Below are positions 28,520 to 38,138 of a DNA stretch of 64,000 nt, in pieces. The stretch is from Dickeya lacustris (GTDB lineage Bacteria; Pseudomonadota; Gammaproteobacteria; Enterobacterales; Enterobacteriaceae). Position 1 is the stretch's first letter, and each line of letters begins with the position of its first letter. Below the pieces are notes generated by a model that saw only the letters and a program-made list of their open reading frames with translations, had not been told where the DNA came from and did not search any database. A program made the translations under genes and the position numbers. The stretch covers positions 434,001-498,000 of the forward strand of contig NZ_CP114280.1 of NCBI RefSeq assembly GCF_029635795.1, read 5' to 3'.

Positions 28520-29440
28520 TTAGTAACGGATCTTCGGATCGATGACCGCATACAGCACATCGATGACCGCATTAAATACAATGGTCAACGCGCCAACCAG
28601 AATGGTCAGACTCAGCACTAATGAATAATCGCGGTTAAGCGCACCATTCACAAACAGCTGACCGATACCGGGCAAACCAAAGATGGTTTCAATCACCATA
28701 GAGCCGGTAATAATCCCTACAAACGCAGGGCCCATGTAAGAAATCACCGGCAGTAGAGTCGGTTTCAATGCGTGGCGCAAAATAATGCGACGCAGCGGCA
28801 ACCCTTTCGCCCGGGCGGTACGAATAAAGTTGGAATGCAAGACTTCTATCATAGAGCCGCGCGTAATACGGGCGATACTGGCGATATAAGACAGCGATAA
28901 TGCCACCATCGGTAAAATGATGTACTGCGGCGCACCGCCGTTCCAGCCACCACCGGGCAACCAGCGCAACGTAATGGCAAAGACCAGCACCAATAGCGGC
29001 GCGACCACAAAGCTTGGGATAACGACCCCCGTCATCGCAAATCCCATGACGGTATAGTCCCACTTACTGTTCTGATTCAGTGCGGCGACGACACCGGATG
29101 TGACGCCCAGCACAATCGCCAGCAAAAACGCAGCGGCACCCAACTTGGCCGAGACCGGGAACGCCCGCGCAACCAAATCATTTACCGAGTAATCTTTGTA
29201 CTTGAAAGACGGCCCAAAATCGCCTTGCATCAGTTGCAACATGTAGCTGCCATACTGCTTAATCATCGGATCATTAAGATGATACTTGGCTTCAATATTC
29301 GCCATAACTTCAGGCGGGAGCGTTCGTTCTCCCGTAAACGGACTTCCCGGAGCCAACCTCATCATGAAAAACGAAATCGTGATCAAGATGAACAGGGTCG
29401 GGATTGCTTCCAGGCAACGACGAAAAATAAATTTTAACAT
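28520..29440 (-). CDS. oppB: Oligopeptide ABC transporter permease OppB
   Basis: A 306-residue permease with N-terminal MLKFIFRRCLEAIPTLFILI and about six transmembrane helices. The EAA loop (IRTARAKGLPLRRIILRHAL) marks the ATPase contact. The C-terminal VLYAVIDPKIRY is conserved. It is separated from oppA by about 135 bp holding a strong hairpin (29537-29564), consistent with oppA being made in excess over the membrane components. Confidence 0.97.
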   Translation of the reverse strand: MLKFIFRRCLEAIPTLFILITISFFMMRLAPGSPFTGERTLPPEVMANIEAKYHLNDPMIKQYGSYMLQLMQGDFGPSFKYKDYSVNDLVARAFPVSAKLGAAAFLLAIVLGVTSGVVAALNQNSKWDYTVMGFAMTGVVIPSFVVAPLLVLVFAITLRWLPGGGWNGGAPQYIILPMVALSLSYIASIARITRGSMIEVLHSNFIRTARAKGLPLRRIILRHALKPTLLPVISYMGPAFVGIITGSMVIETIFGLPGIGQLFVNGALNRDYSLVLSLTILVGALTIVFNAVIDVLYAVIDPKIRY

Positions 29441-29536
29441 TGACCTTACCTATCAAACCGGTCTGAGATGTTCTCTTCTATTATTTATCAAACAATGGTT
29501 TATCAAAAAAATAATGACCATTTATTAAACAGACAA

Positions 29537-29564
29537 CCGGGCCGCACACTGTCGTGCGGCCCGG
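29537..29564 (-). promoter_or_regulatory. oppA-oppB intergenic hairpin (attenuation or mRNA-stability element)
   Basis: A perfect 11-bp GC-rich stem (CCGGGCCGCAC / GTGCGGCCCGG) with a 6-nt loop, just after the oppA stop. No clean T-run follows on the minus strand, so it probably acts as a partial terminator or 3'-end stabiliser. Confidence 0.75.
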
Positions 29565-29575
29565 CCATTGATTAA

Positions 29576-31219
29576 TTAATGCTTGATAATATAGAGATTT
29601 TTAACGTTGATATTATCCAACGGGTCTTTACCTGTCAGGCCGCCGACATACGGCTTAACCAGACGAGTGTTCGCATAATAATAAACCGGAACCACCGCTG
29701 CATCTTTCTCTAACAGCTGTTCAGCTTCTTTGTATGCCGCAGCACGCTCATCCTCTGTTTTGGCCGCCAATGCTTTCGCCATCAGCTTGTCAAAGTCAGC
29801 ACTCTTATAATGAGACGTGTTGCTGCTGCTGTTAGAAATCATGATGTTAAGGAAGGTGCTGGGTTCGTTATAGTCAGCACACCAGCCCGCACGTGCGACA
29901 TCATACGTTCCCTGATGACGGCTATCCAGGAAGGTTTTCCATTCCTGGTTCTCCAGTTTGGCTTCAACACCAATGTTGTTTTTCCAAATAGAAGAAGCCG
30001 CGATCGCCAGTTTTTTATGCAGATCGGAGGTGTTATACAGCAGGTTAAACGTCAGCGGTTTCTCTGCGGTGAAGCCGGCTTCAGCCAGTAATTTTTTCGC
30101 CTCAGCATTGCGCTTCTCACGTGACCAGCTCACCCACTCAGGCGGTGTCAGTTTGCCATCCAATCCATCAATATAAGGCGGAGTAAAACCAAATGCTGGC
30201 GTATCGCCCTGACCTTTCACTTTATTAACCAGAATGTCCTGATCCAGGCCGAGAACCAGCGCCTGACGAACGCGAGGATCGGTAAATGGTGCTTTCTGAT
30301 CGTTAATTTCGTAGTAATACGTACACAGGTACGGATCGGCTTTCACTTCACCTGGAATTTCTTTCTTCAGCTTCTGGAACAGTTCGATAGGCAGATTGTT
30401 ATAGGTCATGTCTATCTCACCGCTACGGTAGCGGTTCACATCGGTTACTTCAGAAGAGATGGGCAGATACGTGACTTTATTGATGACGGTATTGGCGTTA
30501 TCCCAATAGTTCGGGTTGCGCTCAAGAACAATCTTCTCGTTGACGATCCACTCTTTCAGCTTATAAGCCCCGTTACCGACCCAGTTCGCCGGCTGCGTCC
30601 ATTTTTCGCCGAACTGCTCAACCACTTTTTTGTTTACCGGGAACGTCGAAGGATGCACTAACAGTTTATAGAAGTAAGGAACCGGCTCGCTCAGGGTCAC
30701 TTCGAGGGTGTTGTCATCAATTGCTTTCACACCGAGCGTATCCGGTGTTTTTTTACCGGCGACAACATCATCAATATTCAGGATATGGCCGAATTGCAGG
30801 TAGCTTGCATAAGGGGATGCCGTTTTCGGATCAGACACACGCTGCCAACTGTAAACGAAGTCCTTGGCAGTGACCGGATCGCCGTTGGACCATTTGGCAT
30901 TTTTACGCAAATGGAATGTCCAGACTTTAAAGTCTTTATTATCCCAGCTTTCAGCCACACCAGGCGCCGGATGGCCGTCCGGGCTGATAACTAACAAACC
31001 TTCGAGCAGGTCACGAGAAATATTGGACTCGGGCACGCCTTCAATTTTATGCGGGTCTAACGAGGCCACTTCTGAGCCATTGTTGCGAACCAGCTCTTGT
31101 TTTTCTGCCAACTGAACACCGGCCGGTACGTTTGCAGACCAGGCGGAAACACTGGCTGACGCTGTGATAGCAGCGAGAATACTGATAGCCAGTCTTTTTT
31201 TAATTGTGTTGTTTACCAT
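29576..31219 (-). CDS. oppA: Periplasmic oligopeptide-binding protein OppA
   Basis: A 547-residue SBP_bac_5 family solute receptor that delivers short peptides to OppBCDF. A signal peptide (about residues 1-29, ending ASASVSAWSA) is followed by VPAGVQLAEKQELVRNNGSE and SLDPHKIEGVPESNISRDLLEG. RAGWCADYNEPSTFLN and the C-terminal GKDPLDNINVKNLYIIKH are typical OppA segments. The start is the ATG at 31219 after AGGAGCAAGGTAAATA. The early codons are A/C-rich (GTAAACAACACAATTAA), a plausible target for the sRNA GcvB, which represses oppA in other enterics; that is inference. Confidence 0.97.
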   Translation of the reverse strand: MVNNTIKKRLAISILAAITASASVSAWSANVPAGVQLAEKQELVRNNGSEVASLDPHKIEGVPESNISRDLLEGLLVISPDGHPAPGVAESWDNKDFKVWTFHLRKNAKWSNGDPVTAKDFVYSWQRVSDPKTASPYASYLQFGHILNIDDVVAGKKTPDTLGVKAIDDNTLEVTLSEPVPYFYKLLVHPSTFPVNKKVVEQFGEKWTQPANWVGNGAYKLKEWIVNEKIVLERNPNYWDNANTVINKVTYLPISSEVTDVNRYRSGEIDMTYNNLPIELFQKLKKEIPGEVKADPYLCTYYYEINDQKAPFTDPRVRQALVLGLDQDILVNKVKGQGDTPAFGFTPPYIDGLDGKLTPPEWVSWSREKRNAEAKKLLAEAGFTAEKPLTFNLLYNTSDLHKKLAIAASSIWKNNIGVEAKLENQEWKTFLDSRHQGTYDVARAGWCADYNEPSTFLNIMISNSSSNTSHYKSADFDKLMAKALAAKTEDERAAAYKEAEQLLEKDAAVVPVYYYANTRLVKPYVGGLTGKDPLDNINVKNLYIIKH

Positions 31220-32127
31220 TATTTACCTTGCTCCTGTTTTACTGTTATCGCACCCAGTCAGGCACATAACTTTATTCGTACGCGTCAAACGAACAGACAC
31301 CCTCGCCACCAGAGGAACGGTTCTGGCGATGTCGGTCGATGAATCGCGGCAAAACGGTTTATGCAGGGAACCTACTGTCTATATTCGAAAAACCGACATA
31401 TCAAGCAGGTTCATGCCTATGTGCTGAGGAGATCTACTGAGCTCAAAACTCACCGCAGATAAAACCCACACATTCAGGCAACCCAAAAACCGCCGTTGTC
31501 CTGTCCCGGACCCGGCAGCTTTAGCCATTTCCTCTCCTCCCTGATGCCACGTTATTTCATTCTGCAACTATCTGAATAAGCTTCTAATAAATTTAACTTA
31601 TCCATAACAGCGAGAGAAAATAACGTGATGCCGAACGTATCAGAAGAATCCGGCTTCGCCAATAGATTTTATAGCCTGTTACTTAAATTTCTTTTCCCGC
31701 CCATAACACCAGAAAATAACCATAATAAAAAGATGGATATAAAAACATCGCTAACGGGTTCTTTCGTGGTCAAATCGCCATATGACAGAGAATTGTCCAA
31801 TAGGATACGAGTATGGAAGAATTAACCGTAACCACGCCCAATAAGCACGCGATAAAACACTTCTTAGGCAAAGTGATGATTTTGTCATCATCAATGCCCG
31901 TGGTGTGAATAAATTCACAGCGTCTCCGCTAATGGCGCTTATCAATCCTGGGCAATTAGACACTGCCACCGCATTAGCTTATCTAAGGCATAAATAGAAC
32001 AATAAAAAAAAGTTATACCAAACGACAAACATAAATAATTCTCACTGATGCCGCGTATGCCCATCTCGCATAACAGCATCAGAAGAATAGCAGGCAGGGA
32101 TAAAAAGAAGTGTAGTCAGCCTCGCCG
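31220..32127. other. oppA-ychE intergenic region
   Basis: A 908-bp gap, AT-rich in its centre (31560-31780). It must contain the oppA promoter and leader. No convincing intact gene is present. One short open stretch at 31813-31997 looks like a broken small gene (listed separately). ORFs such as 31625-31825 lack a recognisable product. Confidence 0.55.
31813..31997 (+). pseudogene. Possible remnant of a small gene, frameshifted
   Basis: From ATG 31813 the frame reads MEELTVTTPNKHAIKHFLGK and ends soon after. A shifted frame from about 31845 reads DDFVIINARGVNKFTASPLM then ALINPGQLDTATALAYLRHK and stops at 31997. The second part looks protein-like and continues where the first stops making sense, so one indel between 31840 and 31870 would give a polypeptide of about 60 residues. 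I do not recognise the family. It could equally be chance open frame in an intergenic region. Confidence 0.3.
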
Positions 32128-32772
32128 TTACATCAAGCCAGGGAACAACGTGCGGATGCCATTGACAATAAATTCGATCCCAAGCGACATCAGCAATAAC
32201 CCCATGATACGGGTTACAACGTTGATTCCCGTCTGCCCGAGCAATCGAACCAGGGCTGGCGCAATACGAAACAGCAGCCAGCAGCAAAACGCAAACACCG
32301 CAATAGCCGCAGACAATCCCAGTAAATTCTGCCAGCCGTGATAGCGTGAACTCCACACAATGGTTGAGCTGATAGCCCCTGGCCCTGCCATCAGTGGCAG
32401 CGCTAATGGCACCACACCGATACTCTCGCGATTTGCGGTCTCCGTTTTTTCCTGCTTATTCTGTTTATCCTCACCCAATTTGCCGCTTATCATCGACATC
32501 GCGATGGTCACAATCAAAATGCCGCCAGCAATACGAAAGGAGTCGATGGAAATACCAAATAGCCGCAGGATACTGTCGCCAAGAAACAGGGCGACCCACA
32601 AAATAATCACGACCGATAGATTGGCCGTCAGATTGGTTTTCGCCCTCCCCTCATTCCCCTGGTAATTCGTCATGCTAATGAAAATGGGCAAAATACCGAC
32701 CGGGTTTATCAGCGCAAATAATCCGACAAAAAACTTAATGTAACCGGACAAATCAAGAACGGGTTGAATCAC
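32128..32772 (-). CDS. ychE: MarC-family inner-membrane protein YchE
   Basis: A 214-residue UPF0056/MarC-family protein with about six transmembrane helices. FALINPVGILPIFISMT, FGISIDSFRIAGGILIVTIA, SMISGKLGEDKQNKQEK and VPLALPLMAGPGAISSTIVW are nearly identical to E. coli YchE. Function is unknown. I place the start at GTG 32772 (MIQPVLDLSGYIKFF), matching E. coli MIQ and preceded by AGGGGGA; the upstream ATG 32796 would place the ribosome binding site inside the gene. It lies between oppA and adhE, as in E. coli. Confidence 0.93.
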   Translation of the reverse strand: MIQPVLDLSGYIKFFVGLFALINPVGILPIFISMTNYQGNEGRAKTNLTANLSVVIILWVALFLGDSILRLFGISIDSFRIAGGILIVTIAMSMISGKLGEDKQNKQEKTETANRESIGVVPLALPLMAGPGAISSTIVWSSRYHGWQNLLGLSAAIAVFAFCCWLLFRIAPALVRLLGQTGINVVTRIMGLLLMSLGIEFIVNGIRTLFPGLM

Positions 32773-33391
32773 ATATCCCCCTAAAATTATGGTCAACCGA
32801 TGTCAGCGACCGATGCCTGATACTTTCCTTGTTAACGTGACACGGGTTTTCCCTACCAATACATCGGTATCGCGCTTCACAGCATGCCGAACCGCGATGA
32901 CAGTGCCATGACCGGCAATCGTGCGGTTATCAGCACATGCGTTATCGACACATTAATCGTGCTGCTATCGACAATAGTGCAGTTATCGACACATTCTCGT
33001 CGCGCTTCGCCACTAATTGGTGATTTATTTGTTACAAATGAATAAAACTCGGTAGATATCATCACCAATAGCGATGCTGAATGGAGTCAGCATTGAGTTT
33101 TATAGAGGCTGATCACAAAAAAAGCCTCAGCAAAGGCGTATTCTGCGGACATATCAGGAAAGACAGCGAACTGGCAAGGTTTTGTTATTAAAAATAGGTT
33201 ATCAGGCCATTGAGAAACTAAAGTTTCCGATTTTAGCGTCTGATCTTCATTAAACCGAGCCTTTTGAGTCAATGGAAATTAAGCAGGCAGGCCAACAATG
33301 CCACTGCCATCAAATGGACAGCCGTTATCTATACTGTCTATTCACCGGACTGACCATTGACTGAAAAAGCTTAACATTACAGGAGAGCATT
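32773..33391. other. ychE-adhE divergent intergenic region with short repeats
   Basis: A 619-bp gap with no credible gene. GTTATCGACACATT occurs twice (32941-32954, 32982-32995) with a variant GTTATCAGCACAT just before (32926). Inverted repeats lie at 33074-33093 (ATGCTGA/TCAGCAT) and 33105-33128 (GAGGCT/AGCCTC). The adhE promoters and long leader known from E. coli should lie in the right part. Confidence 0.55.
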
Positions 33392-36085
33392 ATGGCCGTA
33401 ACAAACGTTGCTGAACTTAACGCTTTGGTCGCGCGCGTTAAAAAAGCGCAGCAAGAATTTGCCAATTTTAATCAGGAACAAGTCGATCGCATCTTCCGCG
33501 CCGCCGCACTGGCCGCAGCAGATGCCCGCATTCCATTGGCGAAAATGGCCGTGGCCGAGTCCGGCATGGGGATCATCGAAGACAAAGTCATCAAAAATCA
33601 CTTTGCTTCTGAATACATCTATAACGCATACAAAGATGAGCAGACCTGCGGTGTCCTGTCCGTTGATGATACCTTCGGCACCATCACTATCGCGGAACCG
33701 ATTGGTATTATCTGTGGCATCGTGCCGACCACCAACCCAACCTCAACCGCTATCTTCAAGGCACTGATCAGCCTGAAAACCCGTAATGGCATCATTTTCT
33801 CCCCCCACCCGCGTGCGAAAAATGCCACCAACAAAGCAGCGGATATCGTATTGCAGGCCGCGATTGCCGCTGGTGCGCCAAAAGACATTATCGGCTGGAT
33901 TGATGAGCCTTCTGTTGAGCTCTCTAACCAATTAATGCACCACCCTGACATCAACCTGATTCTGGCAACAGGCGGGCCAGGCATGGTGAAAGCCGCGTAC
34001 AGTTCTGGGAAACCGGCTATTGGCGTTGGTGCGGGCAACACACCGGTCGTGGTAGATGAAACGGCAGATATTAAACGCGCGGTCGCATCCATTTTGATGT
34101 CTAAAACCTTCGATAACGGCGTTATCTGTGCATCAGAACAGTCTGTTATCGTTGTTGATGAAATTTATGATGCAGTACGCGAGCGTTTCTCCACACATGG
34201 CGGCTACCTGCTGAAAGGAAAAGAGCTTCAGGCGGTTCAGTCCATCATTCTGAAAAATGGCGCGTTGAATGCCGCGATTGTGGGGCAACCCGCGATTAAG
34301 ATTGCAGAGATGGCGGGCATTCATGTTCCTGCCAGCACCAAAGTGCTCATTGGTGAAGTCGTTAATGCCGATGAGTCAGAGCCTTTCGCTCATGAAAAAC
34401 TCTCGCCAACGCTTGCGATGTATCGGGCCAAAGATTTTGAAGATGCGGTCAGCAAAGCCGAGAAATTGGTTGCCATGGGCGGCATTGGCCACACCTCTTG
34501 TTTGTACACCGACCAGGATAACCAGCCGCACCGCGTCAACCATTTCGGCGACAAGATGAAGACTGCGCGCATCCTTATCAACACCCCGGCGTCTCAGGGC
34601 GGGATCGGCGATTTGTACAACTTTAAACTGGCGCCGTCACTGACACTGGGTTGCGGATCATGGGGAGGCAACTCTATCTCCGAAAACGTAGGGCCTAAAC
34701 ATCTGATCAACCGCAAAACTGTGGCTAAACGAGCAGAAAACATGCTGTGGCACAAACTTCCGAAATCCATCTATTTCCGTCGTGGTTCACTGCCCATCGC
34801 GCTGGATGAAGTGGCAACCGACGGTGCAAAACGCGCCTTTATCGTTACAGACCGGTTCCTGTTTAACAATGGCTATGTTGACCAGATCACCTCCGTGCTG
34901 AAACAACACGGCCTGGACACCGACGTCTTCTTTGAAGTCGAAGCCGACCCGACGCTCAGTATTGTGCGCAAGGGTGCAGAGCAGATGAATGCCTTCAAGC
35001 CGGATGTCATCATCGCATTGGGTGGCGGTTCACCGATGGATGCCGCGAAGATCATGTGGGTTATGTATGAGCACCCTGATACCCACTTCGAAGAACTGGC
35101 GTTACGCTTTATGGATATCCGTAAACGTATTCATAAATTCCCGAAAATGGGCGTGAAAGCGAAGCTTATCGCGGTGACGACAACGTCAGGAACCGGCTCT
35201 GAAGTCACGCCATTTGCCGTTGTTACCGATGATGCTACCGGGCAGAAATATCCGCTGGCAGACTATGCTCTGACCCCAGATATGGCGATTGTCGATGCCA
35301 ATCTGGTCATGAATATGCCCAAGTCCTTGTGCGCCTTTGGCGGCCTGGATGCGGTCACTCACGCGCTGGAAGCCTATGTTTCCGTGCTGGCGAACGAATA
35401 CTCTGATGGTCAGGCGCTTCAGGCATTGAAGCTGCTAAAAGAGAATTTGCCGACCAGTTATCGTGAAGGCGCTAAAAACCCGGTAGCCCGTGAGCGCGTT
35501 CACAATGCCGCTACCATTGCCGGTATTGCCTTTGCCAACGCCTTCCTTGGGGTGTGTCACTCCATGGCGCATAAATTAGGCTCTGAGTTCCATATACCTC
35601 ATGGGCTAGCGAATGCGTTACTCATCAGCAACGTTATCCGTTACAACGCTAATGATAACCCAACCAAGCAAACAGCGTTCAGCCAGTATGATCGCCCACA
35701 GGCTCGCCGTCGTTACGCAGAAGTGGCCGACCATTTGGGTCTGGGCGCACCGGGCGATCGCACCGCGCAGAAAATTGAAAAACTGCTGGCGTGGCTTGAC
35801 GAGATTAAGAAAGATTTGGGCATTCCGGCGTCTATCCGCGAAGCCGGTGTTCAGGAAGCTGACTTCCTCGCACGTGTGGATAAGCTGTCTGAAGATGCCT
35901 TTGACGACCAGTGCACCGGTGCTAACCCACGTTATCCATTGATTGCCGAACTCAAACAAATCCTGTTGGATTCGTTCTATGGCCGCCCATTTGTAGAGCA
36001 CCCGGTCAGTGAGGCAAAAACGGATGCGGCTGTAACCAGCGCGCCGGTGAAAAGTGAGAAAAAAGAAAAGAAAGCCGTTAATTAA
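33392..36085 (+). CDS. adhE: Bifunctional acetaldehyde-CoA / alcohol dehydrogenase
   Basis: An 897-residue fermentative enzyme converting acetyl-CoA to acetaldehyde and then ethanol, forming long filaments (spirosomes). The N-terminal aldehyde dehydrogenase half contains catalytic Cys near residue 246 (NGVICASEQS). The C-terminal iron-dependent alcohol dehydrogenase half shows GGGSPMDAAK, VTTTSGTGSEVTPFAV, DAVTHALEAYVSV and the metal His residues in VCHSMAHKLGSEFHIPHG. The start is the ATG at 33392 after AGGAGA. The C-terminal tail is Lys/Glu-rich (KSEKKEKKAVN). It is monocistronic with a strong terminator. Confidence 0.98.
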   Translation: MAVTNVAELNALVARVKKAQQEFANFNQEQVDRIFRAAALAAADARIPLAKMAVAESGMGIIEDKVIKNHFASEYIYNAYKDEQTCGVLSVDDTFGTITIAEPIGIICGIVPTTNPTSTAIFKALISLKTRNGIIFSPHPRAKNATNKAADIVLQAAIAAGAPKDIIGWIDEPSVELSNQLMHHPDINLILATGGPGMVKAAYSSGKPAIGVGAGNTPVVVDETADIKRAVASILMSKTFDNGVICASEQSVIVVDEIYDAVRERFSTHGGYLLKGKELQAVQSIILKNGALNAAIVGQPAIKIAEMAGIHVPASTKVLIGEVVNADESEPFAHEKLSPTLAMYRAKDFEDAVSKAEKLVAMGGIGHTSCLYTDQDNQPHRVNHFGDKMKTARILINTPASQGGIGDLYNFKLAPSLTLGCGSWGGNSISENVGPKHLINRKTVAKRAENMLWHKLPKSIYFRRGSLPIALDEVATDGAKRAFIVTDRFLFNNGYVDQITSVLKQHGLDTDVFFEVEADPTLSIVRKGAEQMNAFKPDVIIALGGGSPMDAAKIMWVMYEHPDTHFEELALRFMDIRKRIHKFPKMGVKAKLIAVTTTSGTGSEVTPFAVVTDDATGQKYPLADYALTPDMAIVDANLVMNMPKSLCAFGGLDAVTHALEAYVSVLANEYSDGQALQALKLLKENLPTSYREGAKNPVARERVHNAATIAGIAFANAFLGVCHSMAHKLGSEFHIPHGLANALLISNVIRYNANDNPTKQTAFSQYDRPQARRRYAEVADHLGLGAPGDRTAQKIEKLLAWLDEIKKDLGIPASIREAGVQEADFLARVDKLSEDAFDDQCTGANPRYPLIAELKQILLDSFYGRPFVEHPVSEAKTDAAVTSAPVKSEKKEKKAVN

Positions 36086-36110
36086 TAACCGCTAATTGAG
36101 ACAACACGCC

Positions 36111-36141
36111 AAAAGCCCGGTGGTTCACACCGGGCTTTTTT
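36111..36141 (+). terminator. adhE terminator
   Basis: AAAAGCCCGGTG pairs with CACCGGGCTTTT across a GTTCA loop, followed by a T-run, 25 bp after adhE. Confidence 0.93.
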
Positions 36142-36616
36142 TATTCCCTCAGGGCACGCGATTTCACATCGATGATGTGAAAACCTTCCTGGCCAACGAC
36201 TCCGCGTATGCGTTTCATGCCATCATCATCCGAGAAAATAGCGGTATCTCACCCCTGCATCCTTACAACATTTCCAGATACCGCAAGACGCTCTAAAACC
36301 TACGACAACCACGTTTTCTCACCGCACCCTGCCCCAGTACAGCCGGGGCAGGAAAATGCCTAACAACACGTTTTGGGCTGTGCTCCTGGGCATGCGATAA
36401 CGCGGGCCTTTCCGCTGCGTTCAGGCACCCATCACTTACTTCGCACCATAACTAATAAGCGATAGTAAATATTCAACGAATATCGGCCCAGCCACTCTTT
36501 AGCAAATAAATCACCCAATAAAACGCCCATCAGTCATCACCACGGATTAACCATCATGGGGCAGTTTCCCTGCTGACTGTTGCCAAACACAAAAATCATG
36601 TCAGGTCATAGATAAA
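36142..36616. other. adhE-tdk intergenic region with two inverted repeats
   Basis: A 475-bp gap with no credible gene. It contains a perfect palindrome with 9-bp arms, TTTCACATC-GAT-GATGTGAAA (36162-36182), and a hairpin CCTGCCCC/GGGGCAGG (36328-36352) without a T-run. Neither has an assigned function. The short ORF at 36096-36296 starts inside the adhE terminator and is not credible. Confidence 0.55.
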
Positions 36617-37216
36617 TTATTCTGATTCTGTACGGGTCAAACCGAGCGCAAGTTTATAATGCTTACGACACACCGAAACATAACGTTCATTACCACCAAT
36701 AACGACCTGCTCACCTTCAATCATCGGCTTACCATGCGCATCGACGCGTAAAACGTGATTAGCCTTTCGACCGCAATGACACACTGTTTTCAACTCAACC
36801 AGTTTATCCGCCCAGGCTAATAAATAATGACTGCCACTAAACAATTCCCCCTGGAAATCGGTTCGCAGACCATAGCACAATACTGGAATGTCTAATTGAT
36901 CGACAACGTCACATAATGCGCTCACCTGCTCACGAGTCAGAAACTGACTTTCATCAATTAACACGCAATGAATAGTTTGCTTGCGATGCGCTTGCTCCAG
37001 TTCAAGAAATAAATCAGTGTGTTCATTAAACAATAAAGCAGGTGATGACAAACCAATTCGAGAACTAACAACGCCAGTACACCCGGTTCGGTTATCTATT
37101 TCAGCCGTGAATACTACCGTCTTCATCCCTCGCTCCTGATAGTTATATGAAGACTGTAGTAATGCGGTGGATTTCCCTGCATTCATCGCAGAATAATAAA
37201 AGTAAAGCTGTGCCAT
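36617..37216 (-). CDS. tdk: Thymidine kinase
   Basis: A 199-residue type II thymidine kinase (TK1-like) phosphorylating thymidine in the salvage pathway. The P-loop SAMNAGKST is at residues 9-17, the Walker B/catalytic segment [15 protein letters not shown] near 90, the thymidine lasso follows, and the zinc site is formed by CHCGRKANH and the later CRKH. Length is normal for a gamma-proteobacterial TDK. It is divergent from hns, as in E. coli. Confidence 0.97.
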   Translation of the reverse strand: MAQLYFYYSAMNAGKSTALLQSSYNYQERGMKTVVFTAEIDNRTGCTGVVSSRIGLSSPALLFNEHTDLFLELEQAHRKQTIHCVLIDESQFLTREQVSALCDVVDQLDIPVLCYGLRTDFQGELFSGSHYLLAWADKLVELKTVCHCGRKANHVLRVDAHGKPMIEGEQVVIGGNERYVSVCRKHYKLALGLTRTESE

Positions 37217-37597
37217 AGCGCCTCATCGACGGCTTTTGCCGACCCGTTATCATTAAATTTATTGTAACATAGCGAGATAAGGTGACGAAGATTAAACGCT
37301 GAAGATGCTGTGGACATTTCATATCATGAAACACTTTATGACGTTACTATATAAAAAATCACCACGCCCTTTGCAGACAACGGCAGTAACGTTCAAGCGT
37401 GATTATTTGTTTGACGGTATGTGCTAAGAGAATGTATTAGCAGCCTTGTTCAAATCTTATATTGGTTCGACGTTAGCCTGCGCCCTTTTAATTTGCGAAA
37501 TTTTAACAACCTGACAATTTTCCCTATTGCAGAAAATAAAACCGCACTCTATTATCTCTATACTGTGACCGATTATATTTATTCTGAGATTAATACA
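37217..37597. other. tdk-hns divergent intergenic region
   Basis: A 381-bp AT-rich gap that must hold the promoters of tdk and hns. H-NS autoregulation through AT-rich curved DNA is expected from E. coli. No discrete motif assigned. The open frame upstream of hns is not coding by comparison with the family. Confidence 0.55.
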
Positions 37598-38005
37598 ATG
37601 AGCGAAGCACTTAAGATTCTAAACAACATCCGTACTCTGCGCGCCCAGGCAAGAGAATGCACCCTGGAAACGCTGGAAGAAATGCTGGAAAAACTGGAAG
37701 TCGTGGTGAATGAACGCCGCGAAGAAGAAAGCCAGGCACAGGCGGAAATCGAAGAGCGCACGCGTAAATTACAGCAATACCGCGATATGTTAATTGCTGA
37801 CGGTATTGACCCTAACGAACTGCTGCAGTCCGTTGGCTCAAGCAAAGTTGTGGGTAAAGCGAAACGTGCCGCTCGCCCTGCGAAATATCAATACACTGAC
37901 GAAAACGGCGAAGTCAAAACGTGGACCGGCCAAGGCCGCACCCCTGCCGTTATCAAGAAAGCAATTGATGAACAGGGTAAAACGCTGGACGATTTCCTGC
38001 TCTAA
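37598..38005 (+). CDS. hns: Histone-like nucleoid-structuring protein H-NS
   Basis: A 135-residue global silencer of AT-rich and horizontally acquired DNA. The N-terminal oligomerisation helices (about 1-64, [20 protein letters not shown]...) are followed by a basic linker and the C-terminal DNA-binding domain with the AT-hook-like minor-groove motif Q112-G113-R114 in TWTGQGRTP. The start is the ATG at 37598; an upstream in-frame extension is not conserved. It probably silences AT-rich islands such as the acyltransferase gene at 60.8-61.9 kb, which is inference. Confidence 0.98.
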   Translation: MSEALKILNNIRTLRAQARECTLETLEEMLEKLEVVVNERREEESQAQAEIEERTRKLQQYRDMLIADGIDPNELLQSVGSSKVVGKAKRAARPAKYQYTDENGEVKTWTGQGRTPAVIKKAIDEQGKTLDDFLL

Positions 38006-38023
38006 TATCCGCTTAGTGATACA

Positions 38024-38055
38024 TAAAAAAACACCCCTTGAAGGGGTGTTTTTTT
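38024..38055. terminator. hns terminator (bidirectional with galU)
   Basis: AAAAAAACACCCC pairs perfectly with GGGGTGTTTTTTT across TTGAA. Convergent galU ends 84 bp further on. Confidence 0.93.
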
Positions 38056-38138
38056 ATCTTTATCAGTTGTCAGAGACATACCAGATAAAAATATTCCCCA
38101 TGCTTATTCATCAATGATGGTAAGCACAGGGAAATCAA

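Noticed and set aside
31625..31825. 66-codon open frame upstream of oppA
   Set aside because: AT-rich intergenic frame, no plausible ribosome binding site or homology.
33105..33128. Terminator between ychE and adhE
   Set aside because: The GAGGCT/AGCCTC stem has its T/A-run in the loop and not after the stem, and no gene ends there.
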